This document shows positions 19,670-28,955 of a DNA stretch of 64,000 nucleotides, one piece after another. The translations under genes and the position numbers were made by a program. Source of the DNA: Sphingobium wenxiniae (lineage in GTDB: Bacteria; Pseudomonadota; Alphaproteobacteria; Sphingomonadales; Sphingomonadaceae); contig NZ_VLKK01000005.1 in NCBI RefSeq assembly GCF_007830065.1, positions 62,001 through 126,000 on the forward strand. The letters are read 5' to 3'. The notes beneath the pieces are model-generated. The model was not told the DNA's origin. It was given only the letters and a program-made list of their open reading frames with translations, and did not search any database. The stretch's first letter is position 1. Each line of letters starts with the position of its first letter.

Positions 19670-20566
19670 TCAGGCGCGGGGATGGGCGTTGCGATAGACG
19701 TCCAGCAGATGCGCCGCGTCCACCTGCGTATAGACCTGCGTGGAGGACAGGCTGGCATGGCCCAGCAATTCCTGCAACGACCGCAAGTCCGCGCCGCGTC
19801 CCAGCAGATGGGTGGCGAAACTGTGCCGCAGCGCATGGGGCGTCGTCCGTTCCGACAGGCCCAGCCGTCCCCGCGCGCCCTGCACCGCGCGCCGGATGAG
19901 GGCCGGGGAGAGCGGCCCGCCCCGCGCGCCCCGGAACAGCGGCGCTTGTCGCTCCATCGCATGGGGGCAAAGCGCGACATAATGCTCTATCGCCTGCCGC
20001 ACCTGCGGCAGCAGCGGCACCACTCGCGTCTTGTTCCGCTTGCCCGTGACGCGCAGCGTATCGCCCAGGGGCAGCACATCGCCGCTCAGTCCCACCGCCT
20101 CCCCGATGCGAAGCCCCGCGCCGTAAAGCAGCATCAGCACCGCCCAGTCCCGCGCGCCGATCCATCCGTCGCGCGCCGTTTCGGCTATATCGTCCGCCAG
20201 CGCCACGACCTCGTCCGGGGAGATCGGCCGGGGCAGCCCGCGCTTCACCCTTGGTCCCTTGAGCGCCGGCACGCGGCCCTCCTCGCCGCCCGCGAATTTC
20301 AGGAATCCCCGCACCGCCGACAATTCCCGCGCGGCGGACAGGTTGCCGATCCCGTCCATCCGCCGCGCCGTCAGGAAAGCGCGCACATCCGCCTGCTCCA
20401 GCCGCGCCAGCATCGCTTGCGTCACCGCTTCGCCGCGATGCGCCTCCAGGAAGGCGATCAGCCGCTCCGCCGTCGCCACATAGGCGAGCACCGTATGCAC
20501 CGAGCGCCGCCGGTCGAGCGCCAGATGACGCCGCCAATTCTCGACGAGGGCTGCGGATGCGGTCAT
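19670..20566 (-). CDS. xerC: Tyrosine recombinase XerC
   Basis: A 298-aa site-specific recombinase; with XerD it resolves chromosome dimers at dif. The N-terminal SAM-like DNA-binding domain spans about 1-95. The catalytic residues are all visible: R153 (GAGLRIGE), a Lys at 176 or 179, H244 and R247 (HALRHSFATHL), H270 (LLGHASL) and the nucleophile Y279 (TQVYTQVD). The complete residue set and the housekeeping neighbours argue for a chromosomal Xer recombinase rather than a phage integrase. No dif site is seen nearby. Confidence 0.92.
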   Translation of the reverse strand: MTASAALVENWRRHLALDRRRSVHTVLAYVATAERLIAFLEAHRGEAVTQAMLARLEQADVRAFLTARRMDGIGNLSAARELSAVRGFLKFAGGEEGRVPALKGPRVKRGLPRPISPDEVVALADDIAETARDGWIGARDWAVLMLLYGAGLRIGEAVGLSGDVLPLGDTLRVTGKRNKTRVVPLLPQVRQAIEHYVALCPHAMERQAPLFRGARGGPLSPALIRRAVQGARGRLGLSERTTPHALRHSFATHLLGRGADLRSLQELLGHASLSSTQVYTQVDAAHLLDVYRNAHPRA

Positions 20567-20652
20567 CCCGCGACATTAGGGCAACGCGCCGCCAAACGGA
20601 ATCCCCTGAGCAGCGCCCTTGAAAAAGTCCTCGAAATGGGCACATGGGACAT

Positions 20653-21531
20653 ATGAACGCCCCCTTCGATCCGGCCGACCTGCCGACCGGCATCCTCATG
20701 TCGCTGTCCCCGCTAGTGGGGCGCGTGCTGGCTCCGAATCCTTCGCCCTTCACCTATACGGGGACGCAGTCCTATGTCGTGGGCGGCCGCGACGTGGCGG
20801 TGATCGATCCCGGCCCGGACGATGCCGACCATATCGCGGCGGTCGTCGCAGCCATCGCGGGCCGCCCGGTCCGCGCGATCCTGTGCACCCACACCCATCG
20901 CGACCACAGCCCGGCGGCGGCACCGCTGGCGGCGGTTGTCGGCGCGCCGGTCATCGGCTGCGCGCCGCTCACCATGGAGGATGACGGTCCCCGCGCCGAC
21001 GCCGCGTTCGACGCCTCCTACCGCCCCGACCGCGTGCTGGCCGATGGCGAGCAGGTGTCGGGCGAAGGCTGGACGCTTGAAGCCGTCGCCACGCCCGGCC
21101 ACACGTCCAACCATCTCTGCTTCGCCCTGCTGGAGGAGAACGCCCTTTTCACCGGCGATCATGTCATGGGCTGGTCCACGAGCGTCATTTCCCCGCCCGA
21201 TGGGGACATGACCGACTATATGCGCTCGATGCAGCGGCTGCTGGACCGGGACGATGCGGTCTACTACCCCGCCCATGGCGAACCGGTGGCCCACCCCCAG
21301 CGGCTTGTGCGCGGGATGATGGGCCATCGCAAGCAGCGCGAGGGGCAGATACTCCGTTTCCTCGAACGCAAGGGCGCGTCGCCCATCCCCGACATGGTGG
21401 CGGAAATGTACAAGGGCGTGGACCCGCGCCTGCATGGCGCGGCGGGACGCTCGGTCCTTGCGCACCTCATCGATCTGGACCAGCGCGGCATGGCCGCTCC
21501 GCTGGATGACGGCCGATGGCGGCTTTGCTGA
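20653..21531 (+). CDS. MBL-fold metallo-hydrolase (LACTB2-like)
   Basis: A protein of about 292 aa with a metallo-beta-lactamase fold. The metal-binding motif THTHRDHSPAA is at about residue 78, a distal His lies in TPGHTSNHLC, and the metal-bridging Asp lies in FTGDHVMGW. The C-terminal winged helix (GASPIPDMVAEMYKGV onward) is that of the LACTB2 group, whose human member is an endoribonuclease. The substrate here is not known. The start may instead be 20644 (ATG three codons earlier); neither has a clear Shine-Dalgarno sequence. Its last 16 nt overlap the next gene. Confidence 0.85.
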   Translation: MNAPFDPADLPTGILMSLSPLVGRVLAPNPSPFTYTGTQSYVVGGRDVAVIDPGPDDADHIAAVVAAIAGRPVRAILCTHTHRDHSPAAAPLAAVVGAPVIGCAPLTMEDDGPRADAAFDASYRPDRVLADGEQVSGEGWTLEAVATPGHTSNHLCFALLEENALFTGDHVMGWSTSVISPPDGDMTDYMRSMQRLLDRDDAVYYPAHGEPVAHPQRLVRGMMGHRKQREGQILRFLERKGASPIPDMVAEMYKGVDPRLHGAAGRSVLAHLIDLDQRGMAAPLDDGRWRLC

Positions 21532-22235
21532 AACGCTATGGCGCGCCGCTGGGCGCGGCGTTGCTGTTGCTGATTGTCGGCGCTGTGATGCTGGCGGGGT
21601 GGCAGCGTTATAATCGCGATTATGTCGTGACGGTGGAGGAGGACGGGTCCGCCGTCACGCAGCTCGTCGCCCAGCGCTTCGCGGGCGCGAGCAGCCTCAA
21701 GGTGTCCGAACTCTCCGGCACGATCCAGAGCACGGCGCGCGATGTGCGCGGCTTCGGCTGGCTGAAATCCGATCAGGTCGTGAAGATGCCTTTCTCGGTC
21801 GATTATTTCATAGATGTGAGTCACATCGGTCCCGACGACCTGGAATGGAACGAAAGGACCCGCACGCTTATCGTCAACGCCCCGGACGTGAAGCCCGCGC
21901 GTCCCAATGTCGATGAAGCCGCCCGCACGCTGGTCCGCACCAACGGCATGTTCGTCACGCGCAAGGCGGCGGAGGAACTGAGCCGCCGCACCTCCGCCCA
22001 CGCGCAGGGCCGCGCCGAAAAGGAAGCCCGCTCGCCCGAACGCATGGCGCAGGCCCGCGATTATGGCCGCGCCGCTCTGGGCAAGCTGCTGGGTGCGCCC
22101 ATGGGCGCGATGGGATATGGCGACGCCCGGGTGATCGTGACTTTCCCGCCGGAAAGACGCGGTGCGAACAAGGAACAATGGGACGTTACCACGCCCATCA
22201 ACGAGGTGCTGGCAAACAGGCCACAGGCTCGCTAG
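21516..22235 (+). CDS. DUF4230 membrane-anchored protein
   Basis: A 239-aa protein with one N-terminal transmembrane helix (GAALLLLIVGAVMLAGW) and an extracytoplasmic DUF4230 domain containing the family-like stretch KVSELSGTIQSTARD followed by a beta-rich region (VKMPFSVDYFIDVSHIG). The family has no known function. The ATG sits inside the end of the MBL-fold gene, so the two are translated in step. No catalytic motif is visible. Confidence 0.7.
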   Translation: MAALLKRYGAPLGAALLLLIVGAVMLAGWQRYNRDYVVTVEEDGSAVTQLVAQRFAGASSLKVSELSGTIQSTARDVRGFGWLKSDQVVKMPFSVDYFIDVSHIGPDDLEWNERTRTLIVNAPDVKPARPNVDEAARTLVRTNGMFVTRKAAEELSRRTSAHAQGRAEKEARSPERMAQARDYGRAALGKLLGAPMGAMGYGDARVIVTFPPERRGANKEQWDVTTPINEVLANRPQAR

Positions 22236-22270
22236 GGCCGTGACAAGGGTATTCGAGGAGTTTTGAGGAC

Positions 22271-23257
22271 ATGAACGCGATCACCGGAATCCCGCAGGGC
22301 GTGGATCTGCGCGCGGAAATCGACCGGCTGCGCAAGGAACGCAACGCCGTCATCCTCGGCCATTATTACCAGAAGCCGGAAATCCAGGACCTGTCCGATT
22401 TCGTCGGCGATTCCCTGGAGCTGTCGCGCCGCGCGGCGGAAACCGACGCCGACGTCATCGCGTTCTGCGGCGTGCGCTTCATGGCGGAAACGGCCAAGAT
22501 CCTCAGCCCTGAAAAGATCGTCGTCCTGCCCGACATGGACGCGGGCTGTTCACTGGAAGATTCCTGCCCGCCCGCCCAGTTCAAGGCGTTCCGCGAAGCC
22601 CATCCCGACCATATCGCCTTGAGCTACATCAACTGTTCGGCGGAGGTGAAGGCGCTGTCGGACATCATCGTCACGTCTTCCTCGGCGGAGAAAATCCTTG
22701 CCCAGATTCCAAAGGACCAGAAGATCATTTTCGGTCCCGACAAGCATCTGGGCGGCTATCTGAAGCGCAAGCTGGGCCGCGACATGCTGCTGTGGCCGGG
22801 CGTGTGCATCGTGCATGAAGCCTTCAGCGAAACCGAACTTCAGAAGCTCAAGCTCCAGCACCCCGGCGCGCCTGTCGCCGCGCATCCCGAATGCCCCGGC
22901 CATATCGTCGATCTCGCCGACTATGTGGGGTCGACCAGCGGCATTCTCGACTATGCCAAATCGATGGATGGGGACACGCTGATCGTCGCCACCGAACCGC
23001 ACATCATCCATCAGATGCAAAAGGCGATGCCGCACAAGACCTTCATCGGCGCGCCCGGAGCGGACGGCAACTGCAATTGCAACATCTGCCCCTATATGGC
23101 GCTCAATACGCTGGAAAAGCTGTATCTTGCCCTGCGCGACCTGCAACCGCGCATCGAAATGGACGAGGAACTGCGCCTGGGCGCCAAAAGGAGCCTCGAC
23201 CGGATGCTCGAAATGGCGAGCGGCACGGTGGGGCAGGGCGATCTGGGCAGGCGCTAG
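22271..23257 (+). CDS. nadA: Quinolinate synthase A
   Basis: An iron-sulfur enzyme that condenses iminoaspartate with dihydroxyacetone phosphate to quinolinate in NAD synthesis. At 328 aa it has the start ILGHYYQKPEIQDLSDFVGD, the Cys-containing segment AGCSLEDSCPP, SYINCSAEVKA, and the late Cys cluster HPECPGHI and GNCNCNICPYM that hold the [4Fe-4S] cluster. NadB, which makes iminoaspartate, is not in the window; nadC is 3.6 kb downstream. Confidence 0.96.
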   Translation: MNAITGIPQGVDLRAEIDRLRKERNAVILGHYYQKPEIQDLSDFVGDSLELSRRAAETDADVIAFCGVRFMAETAKILSPEKIVVLPDMDAGCSLEDSCPPAQFKAFREAHPDHIALSYINCSAEVKALSDIIVTSSSAEKILAQIPKDQKIIFGPDKHLGGYLKRKLGRDMLLWPGVCIVHEAFSETELQKLKLQHPGAPVAAHPECPGHIVDLADYVGSTSGILDYAKSMDGDTLIVATEPHIIHQMQKAMPHKTFIGAPGADGNCNCNICPYMALNTLEKLYLALRDLQPRIEMDEELRLGAKRSLDRMLEMASGTVGQGDLGRR

Positions 23258-23278
23258 GCGGTTCGGCGGGGACGCGCG

Positions 23279-24694
23279 ATGTTCGGCCTTCCCGACAGCG
23301 AGGTGGGGATCGCCTTCTATGTCCTCGAATGGGCGATCCGCATCGGCGCGCTGCTCGCCATTCCCTTCCGCCGTTCGCCCGCCGCGACGCGGGCCTGGCT
23401 GCTGCTGATCTTCTTTCTGCCGGTGCCGGGATTGCTGCTGTTCTGGGCGATCGGTTCCCCGCGCTTTCCCGAATGGCGGCGGGAGCGGTTCCGCGAGCTG
23501 GACGGCTGGTTCCACATCCTGGGTTCCCGCCTTGCCGCCCATGCGCCGCCGCCGGACCCGGACCGGGACGCCATCGTCGCGCTCACCGGCGCGCTCGGCA
23601 AGATGCCCGCGACGACCGGCAACGCCGTCGATCTGATCGCGGATTATGACGCGGCGATAGACCGGCTGGTCGCCGACATAGACGGCGCGCGCAGCCATGT
23701 CCGCATCCTCGTCTACATCCTCGCCAACGATCCTGTCGGACAGCGCGTTGCCGATGCGCTCGGCCGTGCCGTCATCCGGGGCGTGGACGTGCAGGTGATG
23801 TTCGATCCCGTCGGATCGCGCCCATGGCGGCGCGGCACGCTGGCCATGCTGGAGGCGGCGAACGTCCCCCATCGCGAGGCTTTGCCCTTCCGCTGGCTGC
23901 GCGGACGCACGCGCCGCGACATGCGGAACCATCGCAAGCTGTTCGTCATAGACGGCGCAATCGGCCATGTCGGATCGCAGAACATCGTCGCGAAGGACTT
24001 CAAGCCCGGCATCGTCAACCGCGAACTCGTCGCCCGCGTCACCGGCCCCGTGGTGGCGGAGATGGAGGCGCTGATCCGCGCCGACTGGTATCTGGAAACG
24101 CATGAAGTGCCCTCCGCCCCCGTCGCTGTGCCGCCGCCTGCCGGAAAGGCCGTGGCGCAGCTTCTGCCCAGCGGCGCGGAATATCCGCTCGAGGGGTTCA
24201 AGACGCTGCTCGTCTGGCAACTGCATCAGGCGCGCAGCCACGCCATTATCGTTACCCCCTATTTCATCCCCGACGACGATCTGGTCGATGCGATGCGGAC
24301 GGCGGCGCTGCGCGGTGTGCGGATCGACATCGTCGTGTCGGCGGCGGTGGACCAATGGCTCGTCCGCCTCGCCCAAAGCTCCTATTATGCGGAGCTGCTG
24401 GCGGCGGGCGTGCATATCCACGCCTATCGCCGCTATCTGCTCCATGCCAAGACGGTCAGCATCGACGGCGGCCTCGCCCTGATCGGGTCCAGCAATGTGG
24501 ACCTGCGCTCCTTCCAGTTGAACGAGGAAGCGAGCCTGCTCCTGCTCGACCCGGTCTCGGTCGCCCAGGTGGAAGCGGTGCAGCGCGACTGGCTGGCCTA
24601 CAGCGACGAGATCGACCGCACCGTATGGAGCGCGCGCCCCTTCCCCCGCAAGATCGCGGAGAATATCGCCCGCATGGTCGGATCGCTGCTTTAG
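23279..24694 (+). CDS. cls: Cardiolipin synthase (phospholipase D type)
   Basis: Makes cardiolipin from two phosphatidylglycerols at the inner membrane. At 471 aa there are two N-terminal transmembrane helices (AIRIGALLAIPF region and AWLLLIFFLPVPGLLLFWAI). The two HKD catalytic motifs are complete: NHRKLFVIDG (about residue 216) and LHAKTVSIDG (about residue 390), each followed by GS-N. It starts 22 nt after nadA, and the next gene begins 51 nt after it. Confidence 0.92.
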   Translation: MFGLPDSEVGIAFYVLEWAIRIGALLAIPFRRSPAATRAWLLLIFFLPVPGLLLFWAIGSPRFPEWRRERFRELDGWFHILGSRLAAHAPPPDPDRDAIVALTGALGKMPATTGNAVDLIADYDAAIDRLVADIDGARSHVRILVYILANDPVGQRVADALGRAVIRGVDVQVMFDPVGSRPWRRGTLAMLEAANVPHREALPFRWLRGRTRRDMRNHRKLFVIDGAIGHVGSQNIVAKDFKPGIVNRELVARVTGPVVAEMEALIRADWYLETHEVPSAPVAVPPPAGKAVAQLLPSGAEYPLEGFKTLLVWQLHQARSHAIIVTPYFIPDDDLVDAMRTAALRGVRIDIVVSAAVDQWLVRLAQSSYYAELLAAGVHIHAYRRYLLHAKTVSIDGGLALIGSSNVDLRSFQLNEEASLLLLDPVSVAQVEAVQRDWLAYSDEIDRTVWSARPFPRKIAENIARMVGSLL

Positions 24695-24744
24695 CGATGC
24701 TCTACGCTGGCATCGGGCGGCGGGATCGCTTATCGCCTTGGCCC

Positions 24745-26859
24745 ATGAAAAAGCTGCCCGCTATTCTTCGTTCGAGCGCCCTGCCGCTGGCTGTCGCCGC
24801 CCTTTCTCCCGCCGCCGCGCAGGACGATCCCTATCTCTGGCTGGAGGAGATCGAAGGCCCGAAGGCCATAGCGCAGGTTGAAAAATGGAACGCCGAAACG
24901 GAACGGCTGCTGCGCGCCGATCCGTCCTTCGAACAGGACCGCGCCCGCGCCAGGGCGATCCTCGACGATGAAAGCCAGATCGCGTTCCCCGATCGGATAT
25001 TGGGCGACCGCGTCATGAACCTGTGGCGCGATGCGAAGAACCCGCGCGGTCTGTGGCGTTCCACCGACCTCGCATCCTATCTGGCGGGCAAGCCCGAATG
25101 GACCACCGTGATCGATGTGGACGCGCTGGGCAAGGCGGAGGGCAAAAGCTGGGTCTGGCACGAAGCCGACTGCCTCGCGCCCGATTACAAGCGCTGCCTC
25201 GTCTCGCTCAGCCCCGGCGGCACGGACGCCGATGTGGTGCGCGAATTCGACCTTTCGACGGGCAGCTTCGTGGACGGCGGCTTCACCCTGCCCGAAGCCA
25301 AGAGCGATGTCGCCTGGGCGGACAAGGACACGCTGCTGGTCGCGACCGACTATGGCGCGGGCACGCTCACCGCGTCGGGCTATCCCCGCATCGTCAAGCG
25401 CTGGAGGCGCGGCACGCCGCTTGCCTCCGCGACGCCGGTGATGGAGGGCGCGGCCGGCGACATGATCGTTGCGCCGCGCGTCGAGCAGGACGGCGACAGG
25501 CGCTGGGCCTTCATCAACCGCGCGCTCACCTTCTACACCGCCGAATTGTGGCTGGAGGGGGAGGGCGGCCGCCTCGTCAGGACGCCGATGCCGCAAACCG
25601 CCGAGCTTCGCACGGTGATCGGCGGACGGATGATCGTCTATCTGAACGACCCGATGGGCGACATTCCCGCCGGATCGCTGATCGCCTGGCCGCTCGCCGA
25701 TGTGGCGGCGGGGAAGGCGGGCGCGCCGGAAATCGTGCTCGAACCCGCCGCGCGCGCCGTGGTCGAGGATGTCCGCGCCACCGATCATATCCTCTGGGTC
25801 AAGCAGCTTGAGGATGTGTCCGGCGCGCTCCTCGCGCTCACCCGCGACGCCGCGACGGGCCGGTGGACCCGCCGCGCCGTGCCTCTCGCCGACAAGGCGA
25901 CGGTGCATCTGGTCGGCGCGGCGGACCGCCAGGACATTGTCTTCGCCTCGGTCGAAGGGATGCTGACCCCGCCCAGCCTGGTGGCCGCAGGTCCCGATGG
26001 CGCGGCCCGCACCGTCCAGCAACTCGGCGCCCGCTTCGACGCCAGCCGGTTCACCGTCGAACAGCGCTTCGCCACGTCGAAGGACGGCACGCATATCCCC
26101 TATTTCCTCGCCCGCAAGAAGGGCGTGACCGGCCCGGTCCCGGCGTTGATCCACGCTTATGGCGGCTTCCGCGCGGCGCAGACGCCGACCTATCTCACCA
26201 CCGAACCTTATCGCGCCGGGCCGCTTGGCCTGTTCTGGGTGGAGGACGGCAATGCCTATGTCCTCGCCAACATCCGGGGCGGCGGCGAATATGGCCCCGC
26301 ATGGCACGCGGCGGCTTTGCGCGAAAAACGGCAGAACGCCTTAGACGACCTCGCCGCCGTGGCCGAAGACCTCATAACAACCGGCGTCGGCGTAAAGGGC
26401 CGCATCGCCATTTCCGGCCGTTCCAACGGCGGCGTTCTGGTCGGCGCGGCGATGACGCAGCGCCCCGACCTCTATGGCGCGGTGATCGCAGGCTCGCCAC
26501 TGGAGGACATGAAGCGCTATTCCCACCTCTTGGCGGGCGCGTCCTGGGTCGCGGAATATGGCGATCCCGACAAGCCGGGGGACTGGGCCTTCATGCAGAC
26601 ATGGTCGCCCTATCAGAATGTGCGCGAGGGCGTGAAATATCCGCCCGCCTTCTTCTATCTCTCGACCAGGGACGACCGCGTCCATCCCGGCCACGCGCGC
26701 AAGATGGCGGCGAAGCTGAAGGACTATGGCAACAGCGTCTACTATCACGAATATCGCGAAGGCGGCCATTCGGTCGGCGCGGACCATGCGGAGGACGCCG
26801 TGCGCGCCGCCCTGCTCCATGCCTTCCTGAAGCGCGAGATCGGCGGGGAAAAGAAATGA
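24745..26859 (+). CDS. Prolyl oligopeptidase family serine peptidase (S9)
   Basis: A 704-aa exported peptidase: signal peptide (MKKLPAILRSSALPLAVAAL, cleaved near AAAQ), a beta-propeller N-terminal domain starting DPYLWLEEIEGPKAIAQVEK, then an alpha/beta-hydrolase domain. The catalytic triad is S560 (GRSNGGVL), D643 or D644 (DDRVHPGHARK) and H675 (EGGHSVGADH). Pro-specific endopeptidase activity is expected. The reading frame is open further upstream through cls in another frame, but the signal peptide sets the start. The stop overlaps nadC (ATGA). Confidence 0.9.
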   Translation: MKKLPAILRSSALPLAVAALSPAAAQDDPYLWLEEIEGPKAIAQVEKWNAETERLLRADPSFEQDRARARAILDDESQIAFPDRILGDRVMNLWRDAKNPRGLWRSTDLASYLAGKPEWTTVIDVDALGKAEGKSWVWHEADCLAPDYKRCLVSLSPGGTDADVVREFDLSTGSFVDGGFTLPEAKSDVAWADKDTLLVATDYGAGTLTASGYPRIVKRWRRGTPLASATPVMEGAAGDMIVAPRVEQDGDRRWAFINRALTFYTAELWLEGEGGRLVRTPMPQTAELRTVIGGRMIVYLNDPMGDIPAGSLIAWPLADVAAGKAGAPEIVLEPAARAVVEDVRATDHILWVKQLEDVSGALLALTRDAATGRWTRRAVPLADKATVHLVGAADRQDIVFASVEGMLTPPSLVAAGPDGAARTVQQLGARFDASRFTVEQRFATSKDGTHIPYFLARKKGVTGPVPALIHAYGGFRAAQTPTYLTTEPYRAGPLGLFWVEDGNAYVLANIRGGGEYGPAWHAAALREKRQNALDDLAAVAEDLITTGVGVKGRIAISGRSNGGVLVGAAMTQRPDLYGAVIAGSPLEDMKRYSHLLAGASWVAEYGDPDKPGDWAFMQTWSPYQNVREGVKYPPAFFYLSTRDDRVHPGHARKMAAKLKDYGNSVYYHEYREGGHSVGADHAEDAVRAALLHAFLKREIGGEKK

Positions 26860-27710
26860 GCGGAATTTTCGACCTTCCAGGCTTCGCCCTCGACGCCTTC
26901 GTCCGCGCCACGCTGGCCGAAGACCTGGGCCCCGACGCCCGCGACGTGACGAGCGAAGCGGTGATCCCCGCCGACGCGATCTTTGAAGGGATGATGGACA
27001 GCCGCGACGCGGTGACGCTGGCCGGGCTTCCCATCGCCGCCGCCTTCTTCCGCCATCTCGACCCGGATGTGGAGATCGAATTTTTGGCGCGGGATGGCGA
27101 CCGGGTGCCCGCCGGGACCGACATCATGCGGATGAAGGGCAAGGCGCGCGCCATGCTGACGGCGGAGCGGTCCGCGCTCAACACCGTTCAGCACCTGACC
27201 GGCATAGCCACCATGACCCGCGCCTATGTGGACAGGATCATGGGCACGGGCGCGGCCCTGCTCGACACGCGCAAGACCATCCCGGGCCTGCGCGTGCTGG
27301 AGAAATATGCGACTCGCATGGGCGGCGCGACCAATCACCGCATGGGCCTATGGGATGCGGCGATGATAAAGGACAATCATGTCGCCGTCGCCGGATCGGT
27401 GGAGGAAGCCGTGCGCCGCGCCGCCGCCGCGGGCATCGAACGGATCATCGTGGAGGTCGACCGCGTCGACCAGATCGAACCCGCGCTCGCCGCCGGGGCG
27501 ACGCATCTGCTGCTCGACAATATGGATGCGCCGACCCTGCGCGGCGCGGTGACTCTGGTGGGCGGCCGCGTGCCGACCGAAGCGTCGGGCGGCGTCACGC
27601 TCGACACCATCCGGGCGAAGGCGGAAACGGGCGTCACCTATATCAGCGTCGGCCGCCTGACCCAATCGGCCCCGGCGGCGGACATCGGCCTCGACTTCGC
27701 CTATGCTTAG
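26856..27710 (+). CDS. nadC: Nicotinate-nucleotide pyrophosphorylase (quinolinate phosphoribosyltransferase)
   Basis: Converts quinolinate and PRPP to nicotinate mononucleotide, the step after NadA. At 284 aa it has the N-terminal region starting DAFVRATLAEDLGPDARDVT, then the PRPP/quinolinate site residues in LDTRKTIPGLRVLEKYAT, MIKDNHVAVAG, and the barrel end ASGGVTLDTIRAKAETGVTY. The start overlaps the stop of the peptidase gene (ATGA), and its end overlaps the RNase gene by 8 nt, so nadC is translated inside an unusual three-gene chain. Confidence 0.95.
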   Translation: MSGIFDLPGFALDAFVRATLAEDLGPDARDVTSEAVIPADAIFEGMMDSRDAVTLAGLPIAAAFFRHLDPDVEIEFLARDGDRVPAGTDIMRMKGKARAMLTAERSALNTVQHLTGIATMTRAYVDRIMGTGAALLDTRKTIPGLRVLEKYATRMGGATNHRMGLWDAAMIKDNHVAVAGSVEEAVRRAAAAGIERIIVEVDRVDQIEPALAAGATHLLLDNMDAPTLRGAVTLVGGRVPTEASGGVTLDTIRAKAETGVTYISVGRLTQSAPAADIGLDFAYA

Positions 27711-28512
27711 AGGCGCGCTGGCGCTGCTTGCGCTCACCATGCCATGTGCGGCATCGGCGCAGGCCGTCCAGTGCAGTCTGCCCGCGCAAATGCCGCGTCC
27801 GCGCCCGGTGCAGCCGGATGCGGGCCAGCTTGGCCGCATCGTGCCGATCGGCGGCTATACGCTCGCCTTGTCCTGGTCGCCGCAATATTGCTCCACCGCG
27901 CGGGGCGGCGACAGCGCTTTCCAGTGCAATGGCCGCAACGGCCGTTTCGGCTTCGTGCTGCATGGCTTGTGGCCGGACGGAGCGGGCGGATCATGGCCGC
28001 AATTTTGCCGCAAGGCCGATCTGCTGCCGCGCGAAGTCATCCGGCAGAATCTGTGCATGACGCCTTCGGCCCAGCTTCTTCAGCATGAATGGGCCAAACA
28101 TGGCACCTGCATGGCGAGCAGGCCGGAGCTTTATTTCGATCTCGCCCGCGCCTTCTACCAGACCATGCGCTTTCCCGACATGGCGGCGCTGGCGCGGCGC
28201 GACCGTTTGACCGTGGGGCAGTTCACCGACGCCTTCGTCCGCGCGAACCGCCGTCTGCGGCCCGACATGATCCGGGTCGGGACGACACGCGGCAACTGGC
28301 TGTCGGAACTGTGGATCTGCATGGACAAGGCCCTGGAATTCGCCCGCTGCCCCGCCGGCAAGGACGGCGCGAAAAGCAGCGCCTATCTCCGGATAGAGCC
28401 GGGTCCGGCCATGCCCCGGCCCCGACCCGCGCCAGTCACGCCCGCGCGCGGGCCCGGCCTCATCCTCGATCTCGATCCCCATGCCCAAGTGCCGAAGGAG
28501 GGCGGCGGCTGA
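27703..28512 (+). CDS. Secreted ribonuclease T2 family protein
   Basis: A 269-aa exported RNase with a signal peptide (MLRGALALLALTMPCAASAQ). Both catalytic segments are present: CAS I GFVLHGLWPD (H87) and CAS II HEWAKHGTC (H128, E129, K132, H133). Several Cys pairs fit the disulfides of the fold. The T2 enzymes cut single-stranded RNA without base specificity via a 2',3'-cyclic phosphate; a periplasmic RNA-scavenging role is likely. The start overlaps nadC by 8 nt. Confidence 0.9.
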   Translation: MLRGALALLALTMPCAASAQAVQCSLPAQMPRPRPVQPDAGQLGRIVPIGGYTLALSWSPQYCSTARGGDSAFQCNGRNGRFGFVLHGLWPDGAGGSWPQFCRKADLLPREVIRQNLCMTPSAQLLQHEWAKHGTCMASRPELYFDLARAFYQTMRFPDMAALARRDRLTVGQFTDAFVRANRRLRPDMIRVGTTRGNWLSELWICMDKALEFARCPAGKDGAKSSAYLRIEPGPAMPRPRPAPVTPARGPGLILDLDPHAQVPKEGGG

Positions 28513-28513
28513 C

Positions 28514-28936
28514 CTATGCGTCGATAACGACCGTCGAAGGATGATGCCGGTCCAGATGCCGCCGCACGATGCGCAGATTCTTCGTGTTCGATTTGTAGAG
28601 GAAGTCGAACACATCGCCGGCAAAGGGGATCGCGCCGATCAGCGTGTCGACGCCGACATTGGCCGCCATGCGCGTCAACTGCCATTTGGACATGCCCAGG
28701 TTGCGCGCTTCCCAGACGATCCACGCGCCCATGGCGGCGGTCGCGAAATCGCCGACCACCGGGATCAGGCCCACCAGGCTGTCCAGCCCGACACGGCGGT
28801 TTGTCCCCGGCAGGACGAACAATCCTTCCAATAGGGCTTCCATCGCCTCGATCCGGCGGCGGACCGAAGCGGGATCGCGGCCAAAGCCGGGCATGTCGCG
28901 CGCGATGCGGTCGAACTGATCCTGCGGAATGGCCAT
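28514..28936 (-). CDS. DUF4112 domain protein
   Basis: A 140-aa protein of the DUF4112 family. Its core has two glycine-rich hydrophobic stretches that look like paired membrane segments (GLDSLVGLIPVVGDFATAAM and VDTLIGAIPFAGDVFDFLYK). The function is unknown. It lies 19 nt downstream of the binding-lipoprotein gene on the same strand, which suggests one transcript. Its end is within 2 nt of the converging RNase gene. Confidence 0.82.
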   Translation of the reverse strand: MAIPQDQFDRIARDMPGFGRDPASVRRRIEAMEALLEGLFVLPGTNRRVGLDSLVGLIPVVGDFATAAMGAWIVWEARNLGMSKWQLTRMAANVGVDTLIGAIPFAGDVFDFLYKSNTKNLRIVRRHLDRHHPSTVVIDA

Positions 28937-28955
28937 CGATTATCCTCCTGCCGCC

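Noticed and set aside
19670..20566. XerC as a phage or island integrase
   Set aside because: The surrounding genes are housekeeping, no attachment-site repeats or tRNA adjoin it, and the protein has a standard Xer layout.
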